Positions 8,644-16,957 of a stretch of 64,000 nucleotides of DNA are shown here, one piece after another (positions within the stretch are counted from its first letter, which is position 1; every line of letters begins with the position of its first letter). Under the pieces are notes generated by a model that saw only the letters and a program-made list of their open reading frames with translations, did no database searches and had not been told where the DNA came from. Source of the DNA: Hyphomicrobiales bacterium (lineage in GTDB: Bacteria; Pseudomonadota; Alphaproteobacteria; Rhizobiales; Rhizobiaceae); NCBI GenBank assembly GCA_900471925.1, contig UCGV01000017.1:62001-126000 (forward strand). The letters are read 5' to 3'. The position numbers and the translations under genes are program-made.

Positions 8644-9706
8644 GCGAGGCCTCACTGGACCGGTGCGGCAATGACACGAGATGAGAATGCGGCTTGGTCA
8701 GAGCCAGACGGGTGTCCTTGTCGAAAAAGCGCAGTTCTTCCGTTGGAACCACAAACTCCGTCCGTTCTCCTTCAGCAACGGCAATGGCGCCCTTGACGGG
8801 GACGGCGGCGATGACACGCTCGGGTACGAACGGTCCGAGTATGGAGGCGTAGATCAGTTGCACGTTTCCGAGATATTCGGTGCGCTGGATCTCGACGGGA
8901 AACACAGTCGTATCCGGACCGGGTCGACCTCCGACTTGCACGGTCTCCGGCCGGAAGCCGACCAGTGCGTCCGACGACTTGACGATGTTCATCGGCGGCG
9001 TGCCGATGAAGGTGGCAACGAAAGTGTCGGCAGGATATCTATAGATCTCTTCTGGCGTGCCAACCTGTCGGATCACGCCGGCGTTCATGACGACGATGCG
9101 GTCGCCCAGTCCCATGGCTTCGACCTGATCATGGGTGACGTAGAGCGCCGTCAAGCCGGTCTTCTTCTGAAGGAGTTTAAGCTCCTCTCGCGCCGATTGG
9201 CGCAATTTGGCATCCAGGTTGGAAAGCGGTTCGTCCAGCAGGAATAGTGCCGGCTTCCGTATCAGAGCGCGTGCCAGCGCCGCGCGCTGCCGTTCCCCGC
9301 CGGACAATTGACGCGGCTTGCGGCCAAGCAGATGGGCAATGCCAACCAACGCCGCGACGCGTTGCACGGCCTCGCCGACCTCGCGCTTTGCAGCGCCGGC
9401 GATCCTCAGTGGGAAAGCGATGTTCTCGAAGATCGACAGGTGCGGATAGAGGGCGTAGTTCTGGAACACCATCGCTATGTCGCGGTCTTTCGGATGCAGC
9501 CACGTCGTGTCGCGGCCACCGAGCGATATCCTGCCCGACGTCGCGTGCTCCAGTCCGGCAATGATGCGCAACAGAGTCGACTTTCCACAGCCCGAGGGCC
9601 CGAGAATGGCAACAAACTCGCCGTCGGAAACCGAAAGAGAAACGTCGGAGACGACCTTGCGCTCCTCGAACGCCTTCACGATCTCCGTCAATTCCAATGC
9701 TGCCAT
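8636..9706 (-). CDS. Sugar-type ABC transporter ATPase (UgpC/MsmK-like)
   Basis: This is a 356-residue ATPase. Walker A GPSGCGKST is near residue 37, the signature is LSGGERQR, Walker B is LFLLDEPLSNLD, and the switch histidine is in YVTHDQ. About 120 C-terminal residues form the MalK-type regulatory OB/TOBE region (VGFRPETV). In maltose-type importers this domain contacts regulators or allows sharing between permeases. It lies between the binding protein gene (44 bases upstream) and the MalF-like permease. Confidence 0.92.
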   Translation of the reverse strand: MAALELTEIVKAFEERKVVSDVSLSVSDGEFVAILGPSGCGKSTLLRIIAGLEHATSGRISLGGRDTTWLHPKDRDIAMVFQNYALYPHLSIFENIAFPLRIAGAAKREVGEAVQRVAALVGIAHLLGRKPRQLSGGERQRAALARALIRKPALFLLDEPLSNLDAKLRQSAREELKLLQKKTGLTALYVTHDQVEAMGLGDRIVVMNAGVIRQVGTPEEIYRYPADTFVATFIGTPPMNIVKSSDALVGFRPETVQVGGRPGPDTTVFPVEIQRTEYLGNVQLIYASILGPFVPERVIAAVPVKGAIAVAEGERTEFVVPTEELRFFDKDTRLALTKPHSHLVSLPHRSSEASHV

Positions 9707-9750
9707 TCCAGTTCTCCAATCAACGACGCTGCCGATATGCGTAGCGAGCG

Positions 9751-11151
9751 TCAGCCTTTCTTCGCGGCCAGGACCGTTTCCATCTGGGTCCTACCCCAAG
9801 CGACGGCCTCGCTCGGTTCCACGCCCTGCAGCAATACGCGCTGAACGATCTGTGCCGGGATGTCGCGAGCGATGATGTCGCCGATCAACGGGTTGACCAC
9901 GCCAGCGGTCACCACCTTTCCGTCGACGATGCGGGCGCCTGCCTCGGACTCAAAGTCGAGAGTGTTGGCGATATCGAAGCTCGCTTCGGCCAGATCGCTT
10001 CGACCCGTCAACTGCGGTGTGCCCTGAAGAAGACGCGCGTCAGAGCGCACCGACTTGGTCGGTGGGATAAGATGCGGGTAGGCGGTCAGCGCGAAATCGA
10101 CAGCCCGGTCACCGGTGAGAATGTAGGTGAGGAACTTCTTGGCTGCGGCAATGCTGGTCGCCCCAACTTTCTCCGAAGCGAGAGCGAGGCTATTGGCGTT
10201 GGAGAAGCCGACGCCGACACCCGCTGGCCCTGCTGGTCGCTTGGCGGCTTTCGTCCGCGTGATCAAATCCGGCTTGTTCAAGGCAGCGGTCGAGACAAGA
10301 CGGCCCGCCCAGATATCAATCGCCACCTTTTCCGTGAGGTAGGCGTTGACGAGGTCGTTGTTGACGTAGCTGGAGATGCTTGGCGGTGCCGACTTTGCCA
10401 GTTCGCGCTGGAATTCCAGCGCCTTGATCGCGGCATCTCCGCCGAAGACGAGCTTCAGATCCTTATCGAAATAGGTGCCACCGGCCGACCAGTAATACTG
10501 CGAGAAGAACAGCGAGGTCACTCGGTTCTTGTTTGCTGGAAACACCGTTCCGTACTGGTCGCCGCTTGTCAGGGCCTGCGCGGCTGAGAGGTATTCCGCC
10601 CAATCCTTGGGCGGCTTGATACCCTTCGCCGACAACAGATCATCGCGATACCAGAAGACGCTCGAATGACCGATTGTATAAGGGATGGAGAAGCGCTTGC
10701 CGTCGATCGGCGCGATCATGCGCTCGGGATATTCGTCGACGCCGATCTCGGCAATCACGTCGTCCAGAGGTTCCAGGAAGCCTTGCTTTCCGAAGCTGAA
10801 CCGCTCTTCTGGCAAAATCTTGAAGATCTCCGGCATCGTGCCGGCATTGAGCATGGCAGTCACTTTTTGCAGGCGGCCAGCGCTGCCGACAGCTTCCATC
10901 TCGATGGTGACGCCGGGATTGTCCTTCTCGAAAGCCGCAATCGCCTTGTTGAAGAACTCGATGGTTGGCGGATCCGTTTCATCGTGGAGAAAGCGGACAA
11001 CGCTCGCAGCGCGAGCGATACGTGGGCTGCAAAGGCCACCGACGACAGTGGCGGCGGCAGCGCCGGCCAGTCCCTTGAGGACTGTACGGCGGCTGGCGCC
11101 GGACTGATTGGATGGCAAGCCGGAATTATCAAATTTGGAATGATCGGTCAC
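9751..11151 (-). CDS. Tat-exported sugar ABC transporter substrate-binding protein
   Basis: This is a 466-residue extracellular solute-binding protein of family 1. The N-terminus has a twin-arginine signal, ASRRTVLKGLAGAAAATVVG, ending around RIARA-ASVV, followed by the typical VRFLHDETDPPTIEFFNKAI opening. The start chosen is the GTG at 11151: AGGAG is 7 bases upstream, whereas the frame open further upstream to about 11199 begins only with a TTG and has no ribosome site. It follows the enolase gene by 44 bases. Tat export suggests folding before export. The gene order enolase, binding protein, ATPase, permeases suggests that the enolase acts on the imported ligand. Confidence 0.9.
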   Translation of the reverse strand: MTDHSKFDNSGLPSNQSGASRRTVLKGLAGAAAATVVGGLCSPRIARAASVVRFLHDETDPPTIEFFNKAIAAFEKDNPGVTIEMEAVGSAGRLQKVTAMLNAGTMPEIFKILPEERFSFGKQGFLEPLDDVIAEIGVDEYPERMIAPIDGKRFSIPYTIGHSSVFWYRDDLLSAKGIKPPKDWAEYLSAAQALTSGDQYGTVFPANKNRVTSLFFSQYYWSAGGTYFDKDLKLVFGGDAAIKALEFQRELAKSAPPSISSYVNNDLVNAYLTEKVAIDIWAGRLVSTAALNKPDLITRTKAAKRPAGPAGVGVGFSNANSLALASEKVGATSIAAAKKFLTYILTGDRAVDFALTAYPHLIPPTKSVRSDARLLQGTPQLTGRSDLAEASFDIANTLDFESEAGARIVDGKVVTAGVVNPLIGDIIARDIPAQIVQRVLLQGVEPSEAVAWGRTQMETVLAAKKG

Positions 11152-11195
11152 AGTGGGCTCCTGATCGAGCGGTAACGAAATGATGGGAACGGCTA

Positions 11196-12287
11196 TCAAA
11201 GGGAGACGCGGTACTTGGCGAGCGCTTCTTCGTTGTGGGCCAATCCGAGACCTGGCGTTTCAAGAAGCTCAACCGAGCCATCCGCCTGGATTTTCGGCGT
11301 CTCAAGATAGACTTGCCCATGCATGGGATCGAATTCCACCGGATAGTATTCGAGATAGAGGGCATTCGGAATCGCGCCTAGCAGATGGAGATGCACCTGC
11401 TGATCGCCGTGCGCGGCGATATCGAGGCCATGCGCTTCGGCCATGGATGCCACCTTGATGAACTCTGTCACGCCACCCATCCAGCGGGCGTCAGGCTGCA
11501 AGATGGCGACGGCTTGTGTCGCGATCAGGTCCCTGAAGCCGAACTTGGTGTATTCGTTTTCCCCGGCAGCAAGCGGAATGGACGTCCCGCGTGCAATCTT
11601 CGACATGCCTTCGTAATCGTCGGGCTGTACAGGTTCTTCCAGCCAGAAGATGTCGAAATCCTCGACGCGGCGCGCGAACTGAATTGCCTCGTAATATCGA
11701 TATGCGCAATTGACGTCGATCATCAAGCGGATGTCAGGTCCGATTGCCTCGCGCACAGCTTTGACGCGCGCTACGTCCTCGCTCAAAGGCACTGCGCCGA
11801 CCTTCATCTTCACAGCCTTGGCGCCACGCTCGACATAGCGGACCATTTCGGCCTGCAGATTCTTGATTGTCTTGTCGGGGCCGTAATAGCCACCGGCCAC
11901 ATAGCTGGCGACCCGATTGCGGTAGCCGCCGAGCAATTTGTAGAGGGGGAGACCTGCAACTTTCCCCTTGATGTCCCAGAGGGCAAAGTCGATCGACGAA
12001 AGCGCTCTGGTCTCGTAGCCGCGTCGACCCGAGAGCTTCGGGCTCCAAAGGCTCGCCCAGATTTTTTCCGTGAGAAGCGGGTCCTGGCCAATCAGTTTCG
12101 CGGCGAAGGCGTCGCGAAACTGGCGCTCTCCCGCGGCCGCACCACCAACCCCGATACCCGTAACTCCTTCGTCGGTCTCGATCTTCACCACGGCGCGCCG
12201 CACGTCGGTCCAGGTATCGACACCGTTGGTAAGTGGAACAGGCCGCGGCCAGGAGTAATATTCGGAGGTGATCTTGGTGATCTTCAT
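11196..12287 (-). CDS. Mandelate racemase/muconate lactonizing-type enolase-superfamily enzyme
   Basis: This is a 363-residue protein with an N-terminal capping domain and an (alpha/beta)7-beta barrel. Active-site residues of the mandelate-racemase subgroup are all in place: K160 and K162 in AVKMKVG, metal ligands D191 (IDVN), E217 (WLEEP) and E243 (AAGENE), D266, and H293 in AAHGDQQ. Members typically dehydrate sugar acids (galactonate, rhamnonate, xylonate) or racemise 2-hydroxyacids. It is the first gene of the sugar-type transporter operon, so a sugar-acid dehydratase is the likeliest role. No aldolase or dehydrogenase for a 2-keto-3-deoxy product is next to it. Confidence 0.88.
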   Translation of the reverse strand: MKITKITSEYYSWPRPVPLTNGVDTWTDVRRAVVKIETDEGVTGIGVGGAAAGERQFRDAFAAKLIGQDPLLTEKIWASLWSPKLSGRRGYETRALSSIDFALWDIKGKVAGLPLYKLLGGYRNRVASYVAGGYYGPDKTIKNLQAEMVRYVERGAKAVKMKVGAVPLSEDVARVKAVREAIGPDIRLMIDVNCAYRYYEAIQFARRVEDFDIFWLEEPVQPDDYEGMSKIARGTSIPLAAGENEYTKFGFRDLIATQAVAILQPDARWMGGVTEFIKVASMAEAHGLDIAAHGDQQVHLHLLGAIPNALYLEYYPVEFDPMHGQVYLETPKIQADGSVELLETPGLGLAHNEEALAKYRVSL

Positions 12288-12330
12288 GACAATCCCCTTG
12301 GGTTAAATCGAGGGGAAGCTATTTTGTATA

Positions 12331-12343
12331 TTGATTTTGTCAA
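12331..12343 (-). promoter_or_regulatory. TTGACA -35-like element and TTGA/TCAA inverted repeat before the enolase operon
   Basis: On the minus strand the sequence reads TTGACAAAATCAA, about 45-55 bases before the enolase start. It contains a perfect -35 hexamer, with only a weak -10 candidate (TAGCTT) about 16 bases downstream. The same bases form a TTGA-N5-TCAA inverted repeat, so a regulator may sit on the -35. Confidence 0.4.
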
Positions 12344-12355
12344 CAACCGATTTTA

Positions 12356-12374
12356 TTTGTCATTTGATGACAAA
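12356..12374. promoter_or_regulatory. Perfect palindrome TTTGTCA-N5-TGACAAA, candidate operator
   Basis: A 7-base perfect inverted repeat with a 5-base spacer lies midway between the divergent enolase operon (start 12287) and the hydrolase-iclR pair (start 12425). The size and AT-rich centre fit a dimeric helix-turn-helix regulator. The IclR protein encoded two genes downstream is the natural candidate, controlling both directions. Confidence 0.6.
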
Positions 12375-12424
12375 GTAAGAAAGATTTCTTTGCGCAATGG
12401 CGTTTGTTTGGGGAGATATTTTCT

Positions 12425-13330
12425 GTGAAAACATCCACGCATAGCACCGAAATTCGCGAGCAAATTTTGCACGTGCATTCGCAGGATGGGTTCACGCTTG
12501 CCGGGTGCCTGTTCGAGCCGCCGGTTCCCGCGGATACGACCACGGTCATCTGGATCCATGGCGTCAGCCTCGGCTTTTCAGAGCGCGAGTACGTCGAGAT
12601 TGGCCGGGCCGTCGCAAGCGGAGGCCTGCGCTTCCTCTCCGTCGAGACCCGGGGTCATAATTTTGGAGCCTGGCTTCGCGGGCCGGGCGGCTCCAAGCTT
12701 GCAGGCTCAGCGTGGGAGTATCTGTCGGAGGCGCCGATGGATGTAAGCGCGTGGCGAAAGTACGCGCTCGATCGCTGGGCTGGCCGCATCATCCTCGCCG
12801 GACATGGCTGGGGAGCCGCAAAGATCGTCGTCGATATCGCCGAGCGCGGCAGCAATGGCCTCGCCGGAGTGGTTTTTGCATCCTCGGGTTCTCTGGTTCG
12901 CGATCAATTGGATCCGTCCAATGTCGGCGAAGCCGAGACTCTCGTCGCTGCCGGCCGCGGCTGGCAATTGCTGCCATGGGGCACACGCCCCGGCATGGCT
13001 CCGAATACGGTGAGTGCCCAGTCCTACGCTAAGCGCCCCAGGGTCCATCGGGATCTTTACGGGGGTAGCGGGCAACCGCCGGCGCTGGCGAGCGTCGATG
13101 TGCCGATTCTGGCATGGTTCGGTGACAGTGAAGGACGTAGTGACGGCGAGATCGAAGGTTTCTTCGATCGGATCAGACGCGACGCATTGGCTGCGCCACA
13201 AGTTCACACGAAAATGCTGGTCGGTGGCTCCTTTCTTTATACAGGAACAGAGCTGCAGGTCGCACGCCATCTTATCACCTGGGATCGCATGCTCAACAAG
13301 TCGCGACGGAAGAAGGAGGGATCGCTGTGA
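12425..13330 (+). CDS. Alpha/beta-hydrolase-fold protein lacking the nucleophile (GHGWG)
   Basis: This 301-residue protein starts at the GTG at 12425, with GGGGAG about 9 bases upstream. The fold is recognisable: strand plus oxyanion HG in VIWIHGVSLG (residues 42-51), the nucleophile-elbow region LAGHGWGAAK, and the acid-strand VPILAWFGDSEG. In the elbow the canonical G-x-S-x-G reads G-H-G-W-G: residue 128 is Gly (codon GGC), one base from Ser (AGC). The C-terminal region where a catalytic His is expected reads GGSFLYTG and has none. It is therefore probably not a classical serine hydrolase; a binding, lyase-like or regulatory role is possible. The iclR start overlaps its stop, so the two are co-expressed. 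Confidence 0.75.
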   Translation: MKTSTHSTEIREQILHVHSQDGFTLAGCLFEPPVPADTTTVIWIHGVSLGFSEREYVEIGRAVASGGLRFLSVETRGHNFGAWLRGPGGSKLAGSAWEYLSEAPMDVSAWRKYALDRWAGRIILAGHGWGAAKIVVDIAERGSNGLAGVVFASSGSLVRDQLDPSNVGEAETLVAAGRGWQLLPWGTRPGMAPNTVSAQSYAKRPRVHRDLYGGSGQPPALASVDVPILAWFGDSEGRSDGEIEGFFDRIRRDALAAPQVHTKMLVGGSFLYTGTELQVARHLITWDRMLNKSRRKKEGSL

Positions 13331-14160
13331 CCGTGAGAGGGCGAAGCCGATCCCGGGATGTCATTCCCGTGACTCGTACACTCGACAGGGGGCTGGCACT
13401 TCTCGAACATCTGAGCCTCGAACGCGAGGCAACGTTGAGCGCGCTTGCTCGCGCCGTAGACATGACCCCGACAACGGCGTCCCGACTGCTCGAGACTTTG
13501 AAAGGCCGTGGTTTCGTTGACCATGACACTGCGACCGGATTGTTCTCCGTCGGCCTCACAGCGTTTACCGTCGGCTCCAGCGTCCTTAGGGCTCGAAAGC
13601 TCGACCGGGTTGCGTTGCCGGCAATGCGGGTATTGGGAGATATGACCGGATTGCCGGTCAATCTTGCCGTGCGCGACGGTCGATCAGCGATCTATATTGA
13701 ACAGATCGAAGCGCCCGGTGTTATCCGCCTCTCTGTTCAACCTGGCGTACAGATGCCGCTCCACGCGACCGCGGTGGGAAAGGCCCTCGCGGCCTGGCTT
13801 TGGGCAGAAGCTCTGGATGAGGCACTGCTGTCCGCGTCGCTGCCGGCATTCACCAAGCATACCATGACGCAACCCGACGACATCTTGAGGGACCTGACCC
13901 GTATTCGCGAACGTGGATGGGCAACAGATGACCAGGAGTATCAGGTTGGCCTGTTCTGTCTTGCTGCGCCCGTATACGACCGGAGCGGAAACGTTGTGGC
14001 GGCGATATCGGTCTCCACTTTGGCCAGCCTTGTCGATGCGGACAACCTAAATGGGCTGGCAGAGCGCGTGATGGACTCTGCCTGGGAAATATCCGCAAAG
14101 TTGGGCTGGTATAAGTCGCGAAGCGAGACTTCGCCATCAGCAAACGATTTTACTGACTGA
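13327..14160 (+). CDS. IclR-family transcriptional regulator
   Basis: This is a 277-residue regulator. The N-terminal winged helix-turn-helix spans about residues 15-75 (LDRGLALLEHL, LSALARAVDMTPTTASRLLE, LKGRGFV) and the IclR effector domain covers residues 90-260 (MPLHATAVGKALAAW, GWATDDQEYQVGLFCLAAPVYD). It starts at a GTG whose GTGA overlaps the stop of the hydrolase-like gene. IclR proteins bind small organic acids. By position it should control the divergent sugar-type transporter/enolase operon and its own operon through the 12356-12374 palindrome. Confidence 0.9.
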   Translation: MTVRGRSRSRDVIPVTRTLDRGLALLEHLSLEREATLSALARAVDMTPTTASRLLETLKGRGFVDHDTATGLFSVGLTAFTVGSSVLRARKLDRVALPAMRVLGDMTGLPVNLAVRDGRSAIYIEQIEAPGVIRLSVQPGVQMPLHATAVGKALAAWLWAEALDEALLSASLPAFTKHTMTQPDDILRDLTRIRERGWATDDQEYQVGLFCLAAPVYDRSGNVVAAISVSTLASLVDADNLNGLAERVMDSAWEISAKLGWYKSRSETSPSANDFTD

Positions 14161-14664
14161 CTGCCACGAAGGCGTTACCTTTGATCCCACGATGACGCGA
14201 GGTTGCTTACGTCGTTTCAACAATGAGCATTCACAGGCAGCCTCCGATGGTGAAACTGCTACGGTCGACCTGGATTCAAGAATTCTGGGCTATGGTCTTG
14301 GTAAGTGTCTTGTTGCAGAATACGCAAGAGGGCTCGGCGACGCACCAACCCGTAGCTGGCTACGCTTGGCGAATGAGTACAGGGTCGACAAACGCCGCTC
14401 ATCATCTGGCTCCGCGAATGGGAGACTAAGGGTTCGGGCCACAGGGAGTTCGCACTTGTCTGACAAAGGAGTGACTGGGAAATAAGCATCCAAGGTTGCG
14501 ATTAAAACGCGATGTTCAACGGATACGGAACACGGTCCAACACTAGGCTTAAAACTTCAAGAGCTGCGCTGTGCGGACTAATTCGGCGTCCTCTTGCAAC
14601 TGGTCTCCCGGCGACGCTGAATAGGAGGTGTTAAGAGCTGTCGTGCGTCTGCTCCAAAAAGTAG
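14161..14664. other. Intergenic region, no gene recognised
   Basis: About 500 bases between the iclR stop and the chemoreceptor promoter region hold only short overlapping frames of poor composition on both strands. No repeats or terminator with a T-tract were found. Confidence 0.4.
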
Positions 14665-14689
14665 TCTATAATTAGAGATTTATTATAGA
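14665..14689. promoter_or_regulatory. Perfect inverted repeat TCTATAAT-N9-ATTATAGA upstream of the chemoreceptor
   Basis: Two 8-base arms match exactly across 9 bases. The left arm contains a perfect -10 hexamer TATAAT (14667-14672), about 155 bases before the chemoreceptor ATG. The repeat may therefore be an operator overlapping the promoter, or an accidental AT-rich palindrome. I see no good -35 for it. Confidence 0.45.
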
Positions 14690-14827
14690 ATTCACGTCAA
14701 TTGTAACTTACCCGGTCGTAACATGTCCCTGTGAATCAGCGGTAGACACGCGTTCCTCGCGGCGCGCTTTGCACAGGCGGTAGAATACCGCACCGGAATG
14801 CAGTTCCCATTCCTGTTGCGAGGCATC

Positions 14828-16651
14828 ATGAAGAATTTGAAAATATCGAAGCAGCTCATATTGCTGGTCATCGGCCTGATGCTCGCGTTTGCGATCGCAA
14901 CCACGCTGCAGGTCCGGTCCTCGGTCAATGCGATCTATAAGGAGCGTTACGACATGCTCCGCTCGGAGGTCCAGTCGGCGGTCTCCGTTCTCAAGCAATA
15001 CCAGGCGAAGGTTGATTCCGGTGAGCTGAAGCTGGAAGACGCCCAGAAGCAGGCCTACGCCACGCTCAACGCGATGAAATATGATCCGGACGGCTATTTC
15101 TTCGGTTACAGCTACGACATCCAGATGATGTTCCACTACGACGCCTCGAAGGTCGGCCAGTTCAACAAAGGCCAGCCGGACAGCAAGGGCAAGCTTTACC
15201 GCGAAGAACTGGTCAAGCTCGGGCAGCAGGGTGGCGGTCTCGTCGAATATTACTCGACCGCCAAGCCCGGTCAGCCGGCCGGCGATTTTCGCAAGACAGC
15301 CTATGCGATCGCCTTCGATCCCTGGAAGATCGTCGTCGTCACCGGCGTCTATATGGACGATCTCGACGCGCAAGTGAACCAGACGATCTTGACCGCGCTG
15401 TCTGGCAGCATCGTCCTGTTCTTTCTTGCGCTGATCGCTGCCTATGTCGTCATCCGTGGCATCTCGAACCCGCTGAAGGATGTTCACAACGCTCTGCAGG
15501 CAGTTGCCGAGGAAGACGTTTCGCTGAAGATCCCGCATACCGGCATGAACAATGAAGTCGGCATGATGGCGAAGGCGACGCAGTCGCTGCAGGAGAAGAT
15601 CCGCGAGCGTCACGCGATGTCGGATCGCGAAGCGGCCCAGCAGTTGGCGCTTGAAAGCGAGCGCGAAAGCAACCTGCGTCACCAGCAGGACGAAGCATCG
15701 GCACAGGCCCGTGTCGTCACCACGATCGGCCAGGCGCTGGAGCAGATCGCTCGCGGCGACCTGACGATCCGTTGCGCCGACCTTGGCCAGAAGTATGCGG
15801 CCCTTCGTGACAACTTCAACGATGCGCTCTCGCAACTCGAAGCTGCTATGGCCCGCGTCAGCGCCAAGGGCGGCGATATCGGTGTCGCCAAGGAAGAGAT
15901 CCGCCGTGCATCCAACGAACTGTCGCAGCGCACCGAGCGCCAGGCTGCAAGCCTGGAAGAAACCTCGGCTGCTCTCGACGAGCTGACCGTTGCCGTCCGC
16001 CACACAGCCGACGGCGCCCATGAGGCCAGCAAGCGGGTTCACTCCGTCAGCACTGAGGCGACCCATAGTGATGCCATCGTTAGCCAGGCGATCGAAGCGA
16101 TGAGCGGCATCGAGAAGTCCTCGTCCGAGATCTCGAAGATCATCGGCGTCATCGACGAGATCGCCTTCCAGACCAACCTGCTGGCGCTCAACGCCGGTGT
16201 CGAAGCGGCACGCGCCGGGGAATCCGGCAAGGGCTTTGCAGTCGTTGCCCAGGAAGTCCGCGAACTCGCCCAGCGCTCGGCTGCTGCGGCAAAGGAGATC
16301 AAGGATCAGATCGCCCGTTCGTCCAGGCAGGTCGATCAGGGTGTTCGCCTCGTCGGAGAAGCAGGGGAAGCGCTGAAGCGCATCTCCGACCAGATTAAGG
16401 CTGCCAACGAAATCGTTGCCAAGATCGCCCACAGCGCGTCCGAGCAGGACACCACGCTGCGCTCGATCTCGTCCTCGATGAACCAGCTCGACGCTGCAAC
16501 CCAGCAAAACGCTGCCATGGCCGAAGAGACCACGGCATCGGCTGAAACGCTGGCCGCCGACACCGATGAGCTGCTCGGTCTGATCCGCGGCTTTCGCACC
16601 GGCTCTGCCGCCGCTGCTCCGGCTCAGTATCCGGCGCGCCGCGCTGCATAA
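14828..16651 (+). CDS. Methyl-accepting chemotaxis protein with a periplasmic Cache sensor
   Basis: This is a 607-residue transmembrane chemoreceptor. The start at 14828 (MKNLKISKQ) has GAGG 5 bases upstream; an ATG 10 codons earlier does not. Domains in order: membrane helix about residues 9-30; a periplasmic single-Cache domain of about 150 residues containing the family hallmark DPDGYFFGYSYD and FDPWKIVVVTGVYMDD; a second membrane helix about 190-210; HAMP linker; and the cytoplasmic signalling coiled coil with the hairpin tip AFQTNLLALNAGVEAARAGE. Small organic acids are common ligands of this class. No chemotaxis genes are adjacent, so it is a satellite receptor. Its codon use is more regular and GC-rich than its neighbours. 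Confidence 0.93.
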   Translation: MKNLKISKQLILLVIGLMLAFAIATTLQVRSSVNAIYKERYDMLRSEVQSAVSVLKQYQAKVDSGELKLEDAQKQAYATLNAMKYDPDGYFFGYSYDIQMMFHYDASKVGQFNKGQPDSKGKLYREELVKLGQQGGGLVEYYSTAKPGQPAGDFRKTAYAIAFDPWKIVVVTGVYMDDLDAQVNQTILTALSGSIVLFFLALIAAYVVIRGISNPLKDVHNALQAVAEEDVSLKIPHTGMNNEVGMMAKATQSLQEKIRERHAMSDREAAQQLALESERESNLRHQQDEASAQARVVTTIGQALEQIARGDLTIRCADLGQKYAALRDNFNDALSQLEAAMARVSAKGGDIGVAKEEIRRASNELSQRTERQAASLEETSAALDELTVAVRHTADGAHEASKRVHSVSTEATHSDAIVSQAIEAMSGIEKSSSEISKIIGVIDEIAFQTNLLALNAGVEAARAGESGKGFAVVAQEVRELAQRSAAAAKEIKDQIARSSRQVDQGVRLVGEAGEALKRISDQIKAANEIVAKIAHSASEQDTTLRSISSSMNQLDAATQQNAAMAEETTASAETLAADTDELLGLIRGFRTGSAAAAPAQYPARRAA

Positions 16652-16957
16652 CGGGAACGAAGGCGCGAGCGCTTTTCGCTGGGCCAACCATCTCTATCAA
16701 TCAAGAGAGCCAAGTCGGAAAAGTGTTCGAGTGGTTCCTCACATGAGTGTTGCCTGCGTGACAGGTGCCAGCGAATTGTTCTCGCAGCGCTCGCTCGGTC
16801 GCATTGTTCGTCAGGCAACTCCCGGCGCCCTCAGGAATGACGTAAACGCTCCCAGCGCTTGAGCGTGTAGTCCCTCGGCCCTGCGACCGGGGAACTGCGC
16901 GACAGCTTTGCGTTTCGGGTCACCAAAGTCTCCAACGAAATCGGGGTGATTTTCCCT
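16652..16957. other. Intergenic region, no gene recognised
   Basis: About 300 bases lie between the convergent chemoreceptor and LysR genes. I see only a weak AGCG-CTTTT-CGCT mini-hairpin near 16668 without a T-tract, and nothing else. Confidence 0.35.

Noticed and set aside
16664..16682. Possible terminator hairpin after the chemoreceptor gene
   Set aside because: Only a 4-base stem (AGCG/CGCT) and no T-tract.
14708..16687. A 659-codon open frame on the minus strand opposite the chemoreceptor gene
   Set aside because: It mirrors the GC-rich third positions of the chemoreceptor, has no ribosome site or domain, and the plus-strand gene has complete family motifs.
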